Below, one piece after another: positions 1 through 5,746 of a DNA stretch of 5,975 nt (position 1 is the stretch's first letter; each line of letters opens with the position of its first letter). Location of the stretch: positions 1 through 5,975 of the forward strand of contig CAZHHH010000146.1 of the NCBI GenBank assembly GCA_964532085.1, read 5' to 3'. The DNA is from CAZHHH01 sp964532085 (GTDB lineage Bacteria; Bacteroidota; Bacteroidia; Bacteroidales; Marinilabiliaceae). The position numbers and the translations under genes were made by a program. Below the pieces are notes generated by a model. The model was not told the origin of the DNA. It saw only the letters and a program-made list of their open reading frames with translations, and searched no databases.

Positions 1-1376
1 GGAACAATAGTTATTACAGCACCAGCAATAAATAATCCATATCCAAAACTATCAAATGTTTCAACAAGCTTACCACCAGCTTTAGTTCCAACCTCAACTA
101 GAAAGAACATTAATCCAAGTTGTCTTAACAGCTGAGTTGCAGCACCTGTCATGCTCCAAATAACTGGGCCTGTTCTACCAATTCGGCTCAATATCATACC
201 AACTATTAACACTCCACCGGTTAATCCTGGACTGAAACTAAAATTATTTCCAAAAGATAACTCTAAATTTCCAAACAAGATTCCTAAAACAATCCCCAAC
301 GAAATAGGGAAAAAATCAGTGTCAGAAAGTTTCTTATCATTATTTCCAAAAATTCTAATCACCTGCTTCATATTTTCATGGCTAGAAGCAACCATAACCT
401 TATCACCCATTTGTAGTTTTATTGATGGAGAAGGCGGTATATCAATACCACTTCGGCGTATGCGTGTAACAGTAGCTTGATAATTAACCCATAGATTAAA
501 ATTCTTTAGTTCTCTGTTAATAGCATCTTTATTTGTGACCAACACAGATTGAATTCCATATGTTTTTGGCAACTCAATAACTTTATCTGTTTTTGTACCA
601 ATAAGTAGTTCAAATTTTCTTAAAGACTCTGGTGAACCAACAGCTTTAATCAAATCTCCTTTATGAAGAATTGTTGACGGAGATGGCACATCTGGCGTGT
701 CGTTATGTTGAATTCGTGAAATAACAGCCTGAGTCATAGTTCTAATTTTTAGCTCGCCAATTGTTTTTCCAACAACAGAATCATTCTCTACAATATAATT
801 TTGATTTATTATTTCTGGATATCCCGAATTACTCTCCATTTCATACAACTCTTCAGCACGTTTGACGTCGACTTTAAAAATCTTAGGATATAATCTTACA
901 AACAAAATCACACCAATTACACCAAACGGATAGGCAATACCATAACCAATAGAGATAAGCGGCGAATGATTTGTGGCATCAATACCAGCTGCAAGACCGG
1001 GCGTACTTGTCAATGCACCAGTTAACAAACCAATAGCCACAGGCATATCAACATCCCAAATAAGATAAACTAAATAAGTAATTATAGTTGCTGAGATAAT
1101 TATAACAGCAGTTAATGCTACCAGCGTTCGCCCTTGTTTTTTGAACGAATCAAAAAAACCTGGACCAGCCTGCATACCAATGGTATATATAAAAAGCACT
1201 AACCCAATTGAGCCAATAACTGGCGGTATCTCTACCCCAATATGACCAAAGTAAAGAGCTACAAAAATTATTGCTGAAATATCAAGCGATATTCCTTTAA
1301 TATTAATATTTCCAATTATAAAACCAATACAAATTATAAGGAAAAGGGCGACATAAGGTTGAAAAAACAGTTCCAT
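1..1376 (-). CDS. AspT/YidE-family putative transporter, 3' end missing
   Basis: An open minus-strand frame starts at the ATG complementary to 1374-1376 and runs 458 codons to the window edge without a stop. The family normally has about 530-560 residues, so roughly the last 80-100 are missing. Seen: hydrophobic segments over residues 1-165, then a soluble middle (about 190-345) that looks like two TrkA-C/RCK_C domains, each with a late Gly-Asp turn (G240-D241, G324-D325), then membrane segments from about 355. The signature TGALTSTPGLAAG (119-131), followed by YPFGVIG (149-155), matches the TxTP...YP pattern of AspT exchangers; the second half carries GLTGGVLIVG and the LGLMFFLVEVGTKAG stretch. 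Known: Tetragenococcus AspT exchanges aspartate for alanine, and YidE/YbjL are relatives of uncertain substrate. Inferred: an inner-membrane anion or amino-acid exchanger, substrate unknown. The upstream leader is A/T-rich with no Shine-Dalgarno. It is transcribed divergently from the dCMP deaminase gene. Confidence 0.9.
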   Translation of the reverse strand, partial: MELFFQPYVALFLIICIGFIIGNINIKGISLDISAIIFVALYFGHIGVEIPPVIGSIGLVLFIYTIGMQAGPGFFDSFKKQGRTLVALTAVIIISATIITYLVYLIWDVDMPVAIGLLTGALTSTPGLAAGIDATNHSPLISIGYGIAYPFGVIGVILFVRLYPKIFKVDVKRAEELYEMESNSGYPEIINQNYIVENDSVVGKTIGELKIRTMTQAVISRIQHNDTPDVPSPSTILHKGDLIKAVGSPESLRKFELLIGTKTDKVIELPKTYGIQSVLVTNKDAINRELKNFNLWVNYQATVTRIRRSGIDIPPSPSIKLQMGDKVMVASSHENMKQVIRIFGNNDKKLSDTDFFPISLGIVLGILFGNLELSFGNNFSFSPGLTGGVLIVGMILSRIGRTGPVIWSMTGAATQLLRQLGLMFFLVEVGTKAGGKLVETFDSFGYGLFIAGAVITIV

Positions 1377-1403
1377 TTTTAAATATATTTTTAATTCAAG
1401 CTA

Positions 1404-1436
1404 CAAAGTTAATGAAAGATTTTAATCCATATTCAA
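1404..1436 (-). promoter_or_regulatory. Bacteroidetes-type promoter of the AspT-like gene
   Basis: Read on the minus strand, TAACTTTG (1404-1411) is a full match to the Bacteroidetes -7 consensus TAnnTTTG. A TTG (1434-1436) lies 22 nt upstream, within the spacing expected for the -33 element. Transcription would begin around 1395-1400, giving a leader of about 20 nt before the ATG at 1376. The consensus comes from established work on Bacteroides sigma-ABfr promoters; assignment to this gene is inferred from position. Confidence 0.5.
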
Positions 1437-1457
1437 TATATCCTTAGTTAAATCTTG

Positions 1458-1466
1458 TTAAACAAT
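1458..1466. repeat. Left copy of 9-bp direct repeat (putative target duplication)
   Basis: TTAAACAAT at 1458-1466 is repeated exactly, in the same orientation, at 1693-1701. The copies sit immediately outside the two matched ends of the palindromic element, and the identity stops at exactly 9 bp on both sides (G versus A before, C versus T after). This is what a target-site duplication would look like. Confidence 0.55.
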
Positions 1467-1505
1467 CATTATTGTCCGATAAAAAATCACAAAGTAAAAA
1501 AAATG

Positions 1506-1552
1506 AGATTTAGCTTCGCTGAACTTCGTTTCTCACTACGTTCGAAATGACA
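1506..1552 (-). repeat. Dispersed-repeat arm, left copy
   Basis: On the minus strand this begins TGTCATTTCGAACG and ends with AGCGAAGC then AAATCT. Its TGTCATT and AGCGAAGC blocks recur in the opposite orientation at 1642-1668. The left copy carries about 20 extra bases between the shared blocks, including the TTCGAACGTAGTGAGAAA variant. From memory, short intergenic repeats beginning TGTCATT and containing GAGCGAAGCGAAGAATCT are widespread in Bacteroidetes and some other phyla. Confidence 0.5.
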
Positions 1553-1571
1553 ATCAGTTAGTTAAGTATTA

Positions 1572-1618
1572 GGTGGTGGGGGTGGTTTGCGGCTTTGCCG
1601 CAAACCACCCCCACCACC
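1572..1618. repeat. Perfect 22-bp GC-rich inverted repeat with 3-nt loop
   Basis: Bases 1572-1593 pair without mismatch to 1597-1618, leaving the loop TTT (1594-1596). The left arm is G-rich (GGTGGTGGGGGTGG at 1572-1585), standing out against its AT-rich surroundings. No T-run follows on either strand, and the region lies between divergent genes, so an intrinsic terminator is a poor explanation. It forms the core of the putative mobile element. Confidence 0.9.
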
Positions 1619-1641
1619 CAACCGAATCCTGCAAAACACAA

Positions 1642-1668
1642 TGTCATTCTGAGCGAAGCGAAGAATCT
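1642..1668 (+). repeat. Dispersed-repeat arm, right copy
   Basis: This copy starts TGTCATTCTGAGCG and ends AAGCGAAGAATCT. It is the compact form of the repeat and is inverted relative to the copy at 1506-1552. AGCGAAGC (1652-1659) is exactly complementary to 1513-1520, and TGTCATT (1642-1648) is the inverse partner of 1546-1552. The two arms enclose the central hairpin. Confidence 0.55.
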
Positions 1669-1692
1669 AAAAATTTTAATCGGACAACAGTA

Positions 1693-1701
1693 TTAAACAA
1701 T
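1693..1701. repeat. Right copy of 9-bp direct repeat (putative target duplication)
   Basis: TTAAACAAT at 1693-1701 is identical to 1458-1466 and directly follows the right end of the palindromic element. Removing the element and one copy would leave a spacer of about 212 bp between the divergent start codons. Confidence 0.55.
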
Positions 1702-1715
1702 TAAATAAAATATAG

Positions 1716-1723
1716 TATGTTTG
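1716..1723 (+). promoter_or_regulatory. Possible -7 box for the dCMP deaminase operon
   Basis: TATGTTTG matches the Bacteroidetes -7 consensus TAnnTTTG in full. No TTG is present at the expected -33 distance; that stretch falls in or beside the right end of the palindromic element and its direct repeat. Initiation here would give a leader of about 95 nt before the ATG at 1824. The missing upstream half keeps confidence low. Confidence 0.3.
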
Positions 1724-1746
1724 CTATATAGATAATAACTTTACTC

Positions 1747-1773
1747 TTTTGAAAATCATTTTTATTTTCAAAA
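1747..1773. promoter_or_regulatory. 10-bp perfect inverted repeat upstream of dCMP deaminase
   Basis: TTTTGAAAAT (1747-1756) and ATTTTCAAAA (1764-1773) are exact reverse complements separated by 7 nt. The element lies just downstream of the possible -7 box and 50 nt before the ATG. It could be a repressor site or an RNA hairpin in the leader. Its AT-richness makes a chance origin possible. Confidence 0.3.
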
Positions 1774-1823
1774 CATCTTTCAAATTATAGTTGTTAGATA
1801 TTTGTATAAGCATTAATTATAAT

Positions 1824-2255
1824 ATGGAATTGGACTCTAAAAAAAGTGAAAAGCAAACAGCTTTAGATGATAGATATTTACAAATGGCAGCCATTTGGGC
1901 ACAAAATTCATACTGCAAACGTAGGCAAGTTGGTGCATTAATTGTTAAAGACAAAATGATTATCAGTGATGGATATAATGGTACACCATCAGGCTTTGAG
2001 AACGTTTGTGAAGATGAGAATAACGTTACTAAACCGTATGTTTTGCATGCAGAAGCAAATGCTATTACAAAAGTTGCAAAAAGCAACAACAGTTCAAAAG
2101 GTGCTACACTTTATGTAACATCATCACCTTGCCTTGAGTGTGCAAAATTAATTATTCAAGCTGGCATCGTTAGAGTTGTTTACTCAGATGAATATAGAGT
2201 CAACGATGGAGTTGAATTATTAAGACAAGCAGAAATTGAGGTGATAAAAATATAA
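1824..2255 (+). CDS. dCMP deaminase (cytidine/deoxycytidylate deaminase family)
   Basis: A 143-residue cytosolic zinc enzyme predicted to deaminate dCMP to dUMP, the substrate of thymidylate synthase. Seen: the zinc site H75-A-E-A (75-78, catalytic E77) and P102-C103-x-x-C106, plus the substrate-pocket stretch GYNGTPSGFENVCED (50-64) and SYCKRRQVGALIVKD (29-43) typical of dCMP rather than free cytidine deaminases. The length suits the family. The ATG at 1824 was chosen because the frame extends upstream only to a TTG at 1791, adding 11 residues (LDICISINYN) unlike the usual N-terminus, and family homology begins near D15-D16-R17-Y18. The gene lies 21 nt before the S41 protease gene in the same direction, so co-transcription is likely. 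Family members are often regulated by dCTP and dTTP; that is not visible here. It resembles ComEB, but nothing here indicates a role in competence. Confidence 0.95.
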   Translation: MELDSKKSEKQTALDDRYLQMAAIWAQNSYCKRRQVGALIVKDKMIISDGYNGTPSGFENVCEDENNVTKPYVLHAEANAITKVAKSNNSSKGATLYVTSSPCLECAKLIIQAGIVRVVYSDEYRVNDGVELLRQAEIEVIKI

Positions 2256-2276
2256 AATTAGATTAAAGAGACAATC

Positions 2277-3941
2277 ATGCAATATAAAAACAGTATAAAC
2301 CGCATATTATTACCAATAGCCTTTGCAATAATTCTTATTGTAGGAGTTGTTATAGGAAGACTTTTGTATAAACCTGTAAATTACTCAGATTCAGAGAAAA
2401 AATTATTTATCTATCCTCAAAGTGACAAATTACAATCTGTACTAAATCTAATTGATGCAGAATATGTTGACACAATTGATATAAAAGAGATTCAGGAAGA
2501 GATAATCCCACAGGTATTAAAAAAACTTGATCCACATTCTGTATATATTTCAAAAGATGAGCTTAAAGAGGCAAATGAAGAGCTAGAGGGCAATTTTGGC
2601 GGTATAGGTGTTCAATTTAGTATGCAAAATGATACAGTTTTGGTTATTAGTGTTATATCTGGTGGCCCATCAGAAAAGGTTGGTATTCAGCCTGGTGATA
2701 GAATTGTAACAGTAAATGATAGCACCGTTGCTGGAATTAATCTGAACTCCAATAATATTGTAAAAATGCTACGTGGTGACTTAGGTACAAGGGTTAATGT
2801 GGGCATTAAAAGAGTAAATAGAGAAGAGCTAATAGATTTTGAAATTATAAGAGGAAATATTCCTGTCTACAGTGTAGATGTCTCTTATATGGTGACAGAT
2901 ACTATTGGGTATATAAAAGTTAGCAGATTTGCAAAAAACACATATCATGAATTCTTAACAGCCCTTGCAAAGCTAAAATCGCAAAATTGTCAAAAATTAA
3001 TAATTGACTTTAGAGGTAATTCTGGTGGATTTTTAGATGTTGCAATTAATATGAGTAACGAGTTTTTGCACAAGCAGAATCTAATAGTTTATACAGAGGG
3101 AAAATCAAGCAAGAGACAAAATGTATTTGCCAACGGCACAGGCACATGCCAAAATATGGATGTAGCTGTTTTAATAGATGAATTTAGCGCATCAGCTAGT
3201 GAAATTGTAGCTGGTGCAATTCAAGATAATGATAGAGGTATAGTAATTGGAAGAAGATCATTTGGTAAAGGTTTAGTTCAGCAACAAATTCCTCTACAAG
3301 ATGAAAGTGCATTGAGATTAACGATTGCACGATACTATACACCAAGTGGTAGGTCTATACAAAAGCCATATTCCAATGGAGTTGAAGATTATTATCACGA
3401 CCTAATTACAAGGTTTGAGCATGGTGAATTTTTTGAAAAAGATAGCATAAAACTCAATGAGGAGTTAAGATTTGAAACAAAAAATGGTAGAGTTGTATAT
3501 GGTGGTGGTGGAATAATGCCTGATATATTTGTACCTAGAGACACCACAAAATATAGCGACTATTATTATAAATTGAGAGATAAAGGAGTTATTTATCAAT
3601 TTGCATTAGAGTTTAGCGACAAAAACCGTTTACAGCTTACTAGATATGAAACAGTTGATGAATTATTAAAATATATAGATGATGCAAATCTTGAATCTTT
3701 AATAATAAAAGCTGCCACAGATAAAGGTGTTAAATATAACAATAAACAGTTCCTTACCTCTAAAGAGATAATACTAACAGAAGCTAAGGCTTATATTGCC
3801 CGCAACATTATGAATGATGATGCATTTTATCCTATTCTTCATAATATTGACGAGATAATGAAAGAGACGATAAAAGAGCTTAAATATGACTATCCAGAAA
3901 GGCTATTTGAGTTAAGTGAAATTGAAAACAATATTGAATAG
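2277..3941 (+). CDS. S41 family carboxy-terminal processing protease (CtpA/Prc type), membrane-anchored
   Basis: A 554-residue serine protease predicted to cleave proteins from their C-termini in the periplasm. Seen in order: one N-terminal hydrophobic helix (about 9-28) with no cleavage site or lipobox, suggesting an inner-membrane anchor; a helical segment with LDPHSVY (84-90); a PDZ domain (about 104-185) with carboxylate loop GGIGVQF (108-114) and PGDRIVTVND (139-148); and the S41 catalytic core (about 205-370). The nucleophile is S306 in FSASASE (303-309), with the general base K331 exactly 25 residues later in SFGKG and Q335 following, the Ser-Lys-Gln arrangement of CtpA/Prc. DFRGNSGG (244-251) is the conserved strand-turn before the active site. 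The C-terminal 180 residues are charged and helical. All key residues are present, so it should be active. A weak purine stretch (AAAGAGA) precedes the ATG. The stop codon abuts the next start codon. Substrate unknown. Confidence 0.95.
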   Translation: MQYKNSINRILLPIAFAIILIVGVVIGRLLYKPVNYSDSEKKLFIYPQSDKLQSVLNLIDAEYVDTIDIKEIQEEIIPQVLKKLDPHSVYISKDELKEANEELEGNFGGIGVQFSMQNDTVLVISVISGGPSEKVGIQPGDRIVTVNDSTVAGINLNSNNIVKMLRGDLGTRVNVGIKRVNREELIDFEIIRGNIPVYSVDVSYMVTDTIGYIKVSRFAKNTYHEFLTALAKLKSQNCQKLIIDFRGNSGGFLDVAINMSNEFLHKQNLIVYTEGKSSKRQNVFANGTGTCQNMDVAVLIDEFSASASEIVAGAIQDNDRGIVIGRRSFGKGLVQQQIPLQDESALRLTIARYYTPSGRSIQKPYSNGVEDYYHDLITRFEHGEFFEKDSIKLNEELRFETKNGRVVYGGGGIMPDIFVPRDTTKYSDYYYKLRDKGVIYQFALEFSDKNRLQLTRYETVDELLKYIDDANLESLIIKAATDKGVKYNNKQFLTSKEIILTEAKAYIARNIMNDDAFYPILHNIDEIMKETIKELKYDYPERLFELSEIENNIE

Positions 3942-4155
3942 ATGATAAGATTTATATTAACGATATTAATAATATATCTAATTTGGCGTGTTTTATTTAG
4001 ATATATATTACCCTATTTGTTAGTTAAAAGAATGGGAAATTTTCAAAAAAAGAATGTTAAAAAAGAGGGTCAAGTTACAATAAATCATAAGCCAAAAACA
4101 AAAAAATCATTTGGCGAAGATGATGGTGAGTATGTTGATTTTGAAGAGGTGGAAT
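3942..4155 (+). CDS. DUF4834-like small membrane protein, truncated by assembly gap
   Basis: The ATG directly follows the TAG of the protease gene with no bases between, indicating tight translational linkage. 71 codons are visible before the N run. Seen: a hydrophobic N-terminal helix (about 2-27, RFILTILIIYLIWRVLF onward), then a basic linker with GQVTINHKPKTKK (43-55), then an acidic end GEYVDFEEVE (62-71). This layout, especially the VTI...KK...GEYVDYEEV pattern, fits the Bacteroidetes family DUF4834 as I remember it; its function is not known to me. In that family the EYVDYEEV motif lies near the C-terminus, so probably only a few residues are lost, and the single T at 4155 could begin the stop codon. 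Any reading frame continued through the N run into 4256-4310 is not supported. Linkage suggests, without proving, a relationship with the S41 protease. Confidence 0.75.
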
Positions 4156-4255
4156 NNNNNNNNNNNNNNNNNNNNNNNNNNNNNNNNNNNNNNNNNNNNN
4201 NNNNNNNNNNNNNNNNNNNNNNNNNNNNNNNNNNNNNNNNNNNNNNNNNNNNNNN
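4156..4255. other. Assembly gap (100 N)
   Basis: Exactly 100 consecutive N, the conventional placeholder for a scaffold gap of unknown length. Real DNA here may be shorter or much longer and could contain whole genes. Coordinates and operon structure should not be extended across it. Confidence 0.98.
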
Positions 4256-4290
4256 TACGGCATTGATTATAATTGAGAATTTACTGAGTT

Positions 4291-4316
4291 TGAAAGTTAC
4301 TCTCTTTTAACTTTCA
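4291..4316 (+). terminator. Weak hairpin, possible terminator or repeat arm
   Basis: TGAAAGTTA (4291-4299) pairs perfectly with TAACTTTCA (4308-4316) around an 8-nt loop and is followed by GTTTT. The stem is AT-rich and the T-run short, so termination would be inefficient. It stands between the gap and ilvE, where a terminator for whatever lies upstream would be expected. Confidence 0.3.
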
Positions 4317-4324
4317 GTTTTCAT

Positions 4325-4362
4325 CAGTTCAGCTACGCTGGTCAGTGAGCTGTGTCGAACTG
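4325..4362. repeat. Imperfect palindrome resembling a dispersed intergenic repeat
   Basis: CAGTTCAGCT (4325-4334) can pair with AGCT (4348-4351) and GAACTG (4357-4362), leaving a 5-nt bulge on the 3' side. On the minus strand the unit reads CAGTTCGACACAGCTCACTG and continues to AGCTGAACTG. This resembles, from memory, a class of Bacteroidetes intergenic repeats with GTTCGACA...GCTCACTGACC...GCTGAAC. A run of nine T follows at 4388-4396. No gene is visible from 4256 to 4535. Confidence 0.45.
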
Positions 4363-4466
4363 CACTGCAACACTTTCATCTTTTATCTTTTTTTTTCATA
4401 AAATAGCCCTTATTAAATGAAAATAGCTCAAATAGTTACTAAAATCATTAAAATATTGATGTTTGA

Positions 4467-4489
4467 TAATAATTAATAGAAAATTATTA
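4467..4489. promoter_or_regulatory. 8-bp inverted repeat upstream of ilvE
   Basis: TAATAATT (4467-4474) and AATTATTA (4482-4489) are exact reverse complements 7 nt apart, directly after a TTTG (4462-4465). It could be an operator for ilvE, but the sequence is low-complexity AT and chance is a fair explanation. I could not place a convincing -7 box for ilvE at the correct spacing. Confidence 0.2.
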
Positions 4490-4535
4490 CTATTTTTACT
4501 TCATAAATTTTTACTTTACATAATCAAACTCATAA

Positions 4536-5561
4536 ATGACTGGCGAAATTGATTGGGGAAGATTATCCTTCTCCTATATAAAAACAGATTATAATGTACG
4601 TTGTTACTATCGTGATGGCAAGTGGGGCGAAATTGAGGCTAGCACCTCAGAAGAGATCACTATGCACATGGCAGCAACATGTTTACATTACGGACAAGAA
4701 GCTTTTGAAGGGCAAAAAGCTTTTAGAGGGAAAGATGGAAAAATTAGAATCTTTCGAATTGATGAAAATGCCCGTAGAATGGTAGAATCTGCCAAAGGTG
4801 TGTTAATGGAACCTGTACCAGAAGAGCTATTTATTAAGGCTGTGAAAAAAGTTGTCGAATTAAATAGTAGATTTGTTCCTCCAATGGAATCTGGTGCATC
4901 TCTATATATCAGACCGTTACTAATTGGTACTGGTCCTAAAGTTGGGGTCTCTCCAGCTGATGAATATCTATTTATCATTTTTGTGACACCTGTTGGTCCT
5001 TATTTTAAAGAGGGATTTAAACCAACAAACTTGATGATTACGCGAGAATATGACAGAGCTGCACCAAATGGCACCGGAAATATAAAAGTTGGTGGAAACT
5101 ATGCTGCAAGTCTTAGATCGGGCAAAATTGCTAAAGAAAAGGGCTATTCGGCTGTATTATATCTCGATAGTAAGGAGAAAAAATATATAGACGAGTGTGG
5201 ACCAGCAAATTTCTTTGGAATTAAAGATAATACATACATTACACCTAAATCAAAATCGGTGCTTCCATCAATAACAAACTTAAGTTTGATAACAATTGCG
5301 GAAGATATGGGCATAAAAACCGAAAGAAGACAAGTTCCTTTAGAGGAATTAGAGACTTTTGAGGAGGTAGGTGCTTGTGGTACAGCAGCTGTGATTAGTC
5401 CAGTTGGAGAGATTGATGATATAGATACTGGTAAGAAATATGTTTTCAGTAAAGATGGAAAACCAGGACCTATATCAGAAAAACTATACAAACGACTTAG
5501 AGCTATTCAATATGGTGAAGAGCCAGATAAATTTGGCTGGATTACTATAATTGAAGAGTAG
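4536..5561 (+). CDS. ilvE: Branched-chain amino acid aminotransferase
   Basis: A 341-residue PLP enzyme of fold type IV that interconverts leucine, isoleucine and valine with their 2-oxo acids, using 2-oxoglutarate/glutamate; it is cytosolic and catalyses the last step of branched-chain amino acid synthesis or the first of breakdown. Seen: HYGQEAFEGQKAFRG (51-65), YIRPLLIGTGPKVGV (124-138), the Schiff-base lysine K184 in GTGNIKVGGNYA (179-190), the cofactor-binding glutamate E220 in YIDECGPANFF (217-227), LPSITNLSL (243-251) and the phosphate-loop GACGTAAVISPVGEI (279-293). These and the length match the longer, eukaryote-like class II BCATs common in Bacteroidetes rather than the roughly 310-residue E. 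coli type. The N-terminus WGRLSFSYIKTDYNVR supports the ATG at 4536. It appears monocistronic, with a long AT-rich leader and a strong terminator 20 nt after the stop. No leader peptide or other attenuator was recognised upstream. Confidence 0.96.
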   Translation: MTGEIDWGRLSFSYIKTDYNVRCYYRDGKWGEIEASTSEEITMHMAATCLHYGQEAFEGQKAFRGKDGKIRIFRIDENARRMVESAKGVLMEPVPEELFIKAVKKVVELNSRFVPPMESGASLYIRPLLIGTGPKVGVSPADEYLFIIFVTPVGPYFKEGFKPTNLMITREYDRAAPNGTGNIKVGGNYAASLRSGKIAKEKGYSAVLYLDSKEKKYIDECGPANFFGIKDNTYITPKSKSVLPSITNLSLITIAEDMGIKTERRQVPLEELETFEEVGACGTAAVISPVGEIDDIDTGKKYVFSKDGKPGPISEKLYKRLRAIQYGEEPDKFGWITIIEE

Positions 5562-5581
5562 ATTTACACAAAATATATAGC

Positions 5582-5618
5582 AAATAGAGACGCGCGGCCG
5601 TGTGTCTCTATTTTTTTT
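5582..5618 (+). terminator. Intrinsic terminator of ilvE
   Basis: Bases 5582-5595 pair with 5600-5613 (AATAGAGACGCGC with its complement, including two G-U pairs) around the loop GGCC. An unbroken run of eight T follows at 5611-5618. The stem base overlaps the T-run through A-T pairs. Only three A precede the stem, so activity in the reverse direction is expected to be weak. Confidence 0.9.
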
Positions 5619-5688
5619 ACAATATTATTTTAAATAATTATAAAAAAAATTATTATTGTAGGTTATTGGTGTGAAATTTAACAATAAA

Positions 5689-5717
5689 TTGACTTTATAT
5701 TTTAAAATAATTATAAA
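5689..5717 (+). promoter_or_regulatory. Possible promoter of the lipoprotein gene
   Basis: TTGACT (5689-5694) and TATAAA (5712-5717) are separated by 17 nt, about 30 nt before the ATG at 5747. This fits the general bacterial sigma-70 pattern, but no TAnnTTTG box is present, and Bacteroidetes promoters usually carry one. The region is so AT-rich that a chance match is plausible. Confidence 0.3.
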
Positions 5718-5746
5718 TACTTTACTATAAATTTAAACTCAATATT

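Larger units (their letters stand above)
1467..1692. mobile_element. 226-bp non-coding MITE-like palindromic element
   Basis: The ends are inverted repeats. The left reads CATTATTGTCCGATAAAAA (1467-1485) and the right, on the minus strand, TACTGTTGTCCGATTAAAA (1692-1674): 15 of 19 match, with an unbroken TTGTCCGAT core. A 9-bp direct repeat flanks both ends exactly. Inside are a second inverted pair (1506-1552 and 1642-1668) and a central 22-bp hairpin (1572-1618). No reading frame of useful length is present, so movement would depend on a transposase encoded elsewhere. It lies between the two divergent promoter candidates without disrupting either coding sequence. Inference: a non-autonomous insertion. 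An alternative is a dispersed palindromic repeat flanked by a direct repeat through chance or recombination. Confidence 0.55.

Noticed and set aside
151..480. Plus-strand open frame of 109 codons
   Set aside because: It lies antisense inside the AspT-like gene, has a Pro/Ile/Asn-rich low-complexity translation with no recognisable motif, and the minus-strand frame shows clear family signatures.
1572..1618. Intrinsic terminator
   Set aside because: No T-run follows on either strand and both adjacent genes are transcribed away from it.
1458..1701. CRISPR array
   Set aside because: The repeats are nested inverted pairs with no regular unit and spacer periodicity, and no cas gene is present.
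1791..1823. Upstream TTG start for the dCMP deaminase
   Set aside because: It adds 11 residues not typical of the family and uses a rare start codon; the ATG at 1824 gives the expected N-terminus.
4256..4310. Continuation of the DUF4834-like frame across the N run, or the tail YGIDYN ending at a TGA at 4274-4276
   Set aside because: The gap length is unknown, so frame cannot be carried across it, and six residues are too few to identify a gene end.
4491..4511. ilvE promoter boxes TATTTTTA and TAAATTTT
   Set aside because: Each misses the final G of TAnnTTTG and neither has a TTG at the proper distance; such strings are expected by chance in this AT-rich stretch.
4688..5491. Minus-strand open frames within ilvE
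   Set aside because: They overlap a full-length, motif-complete aminotransferase and their translations have no recognisable features.
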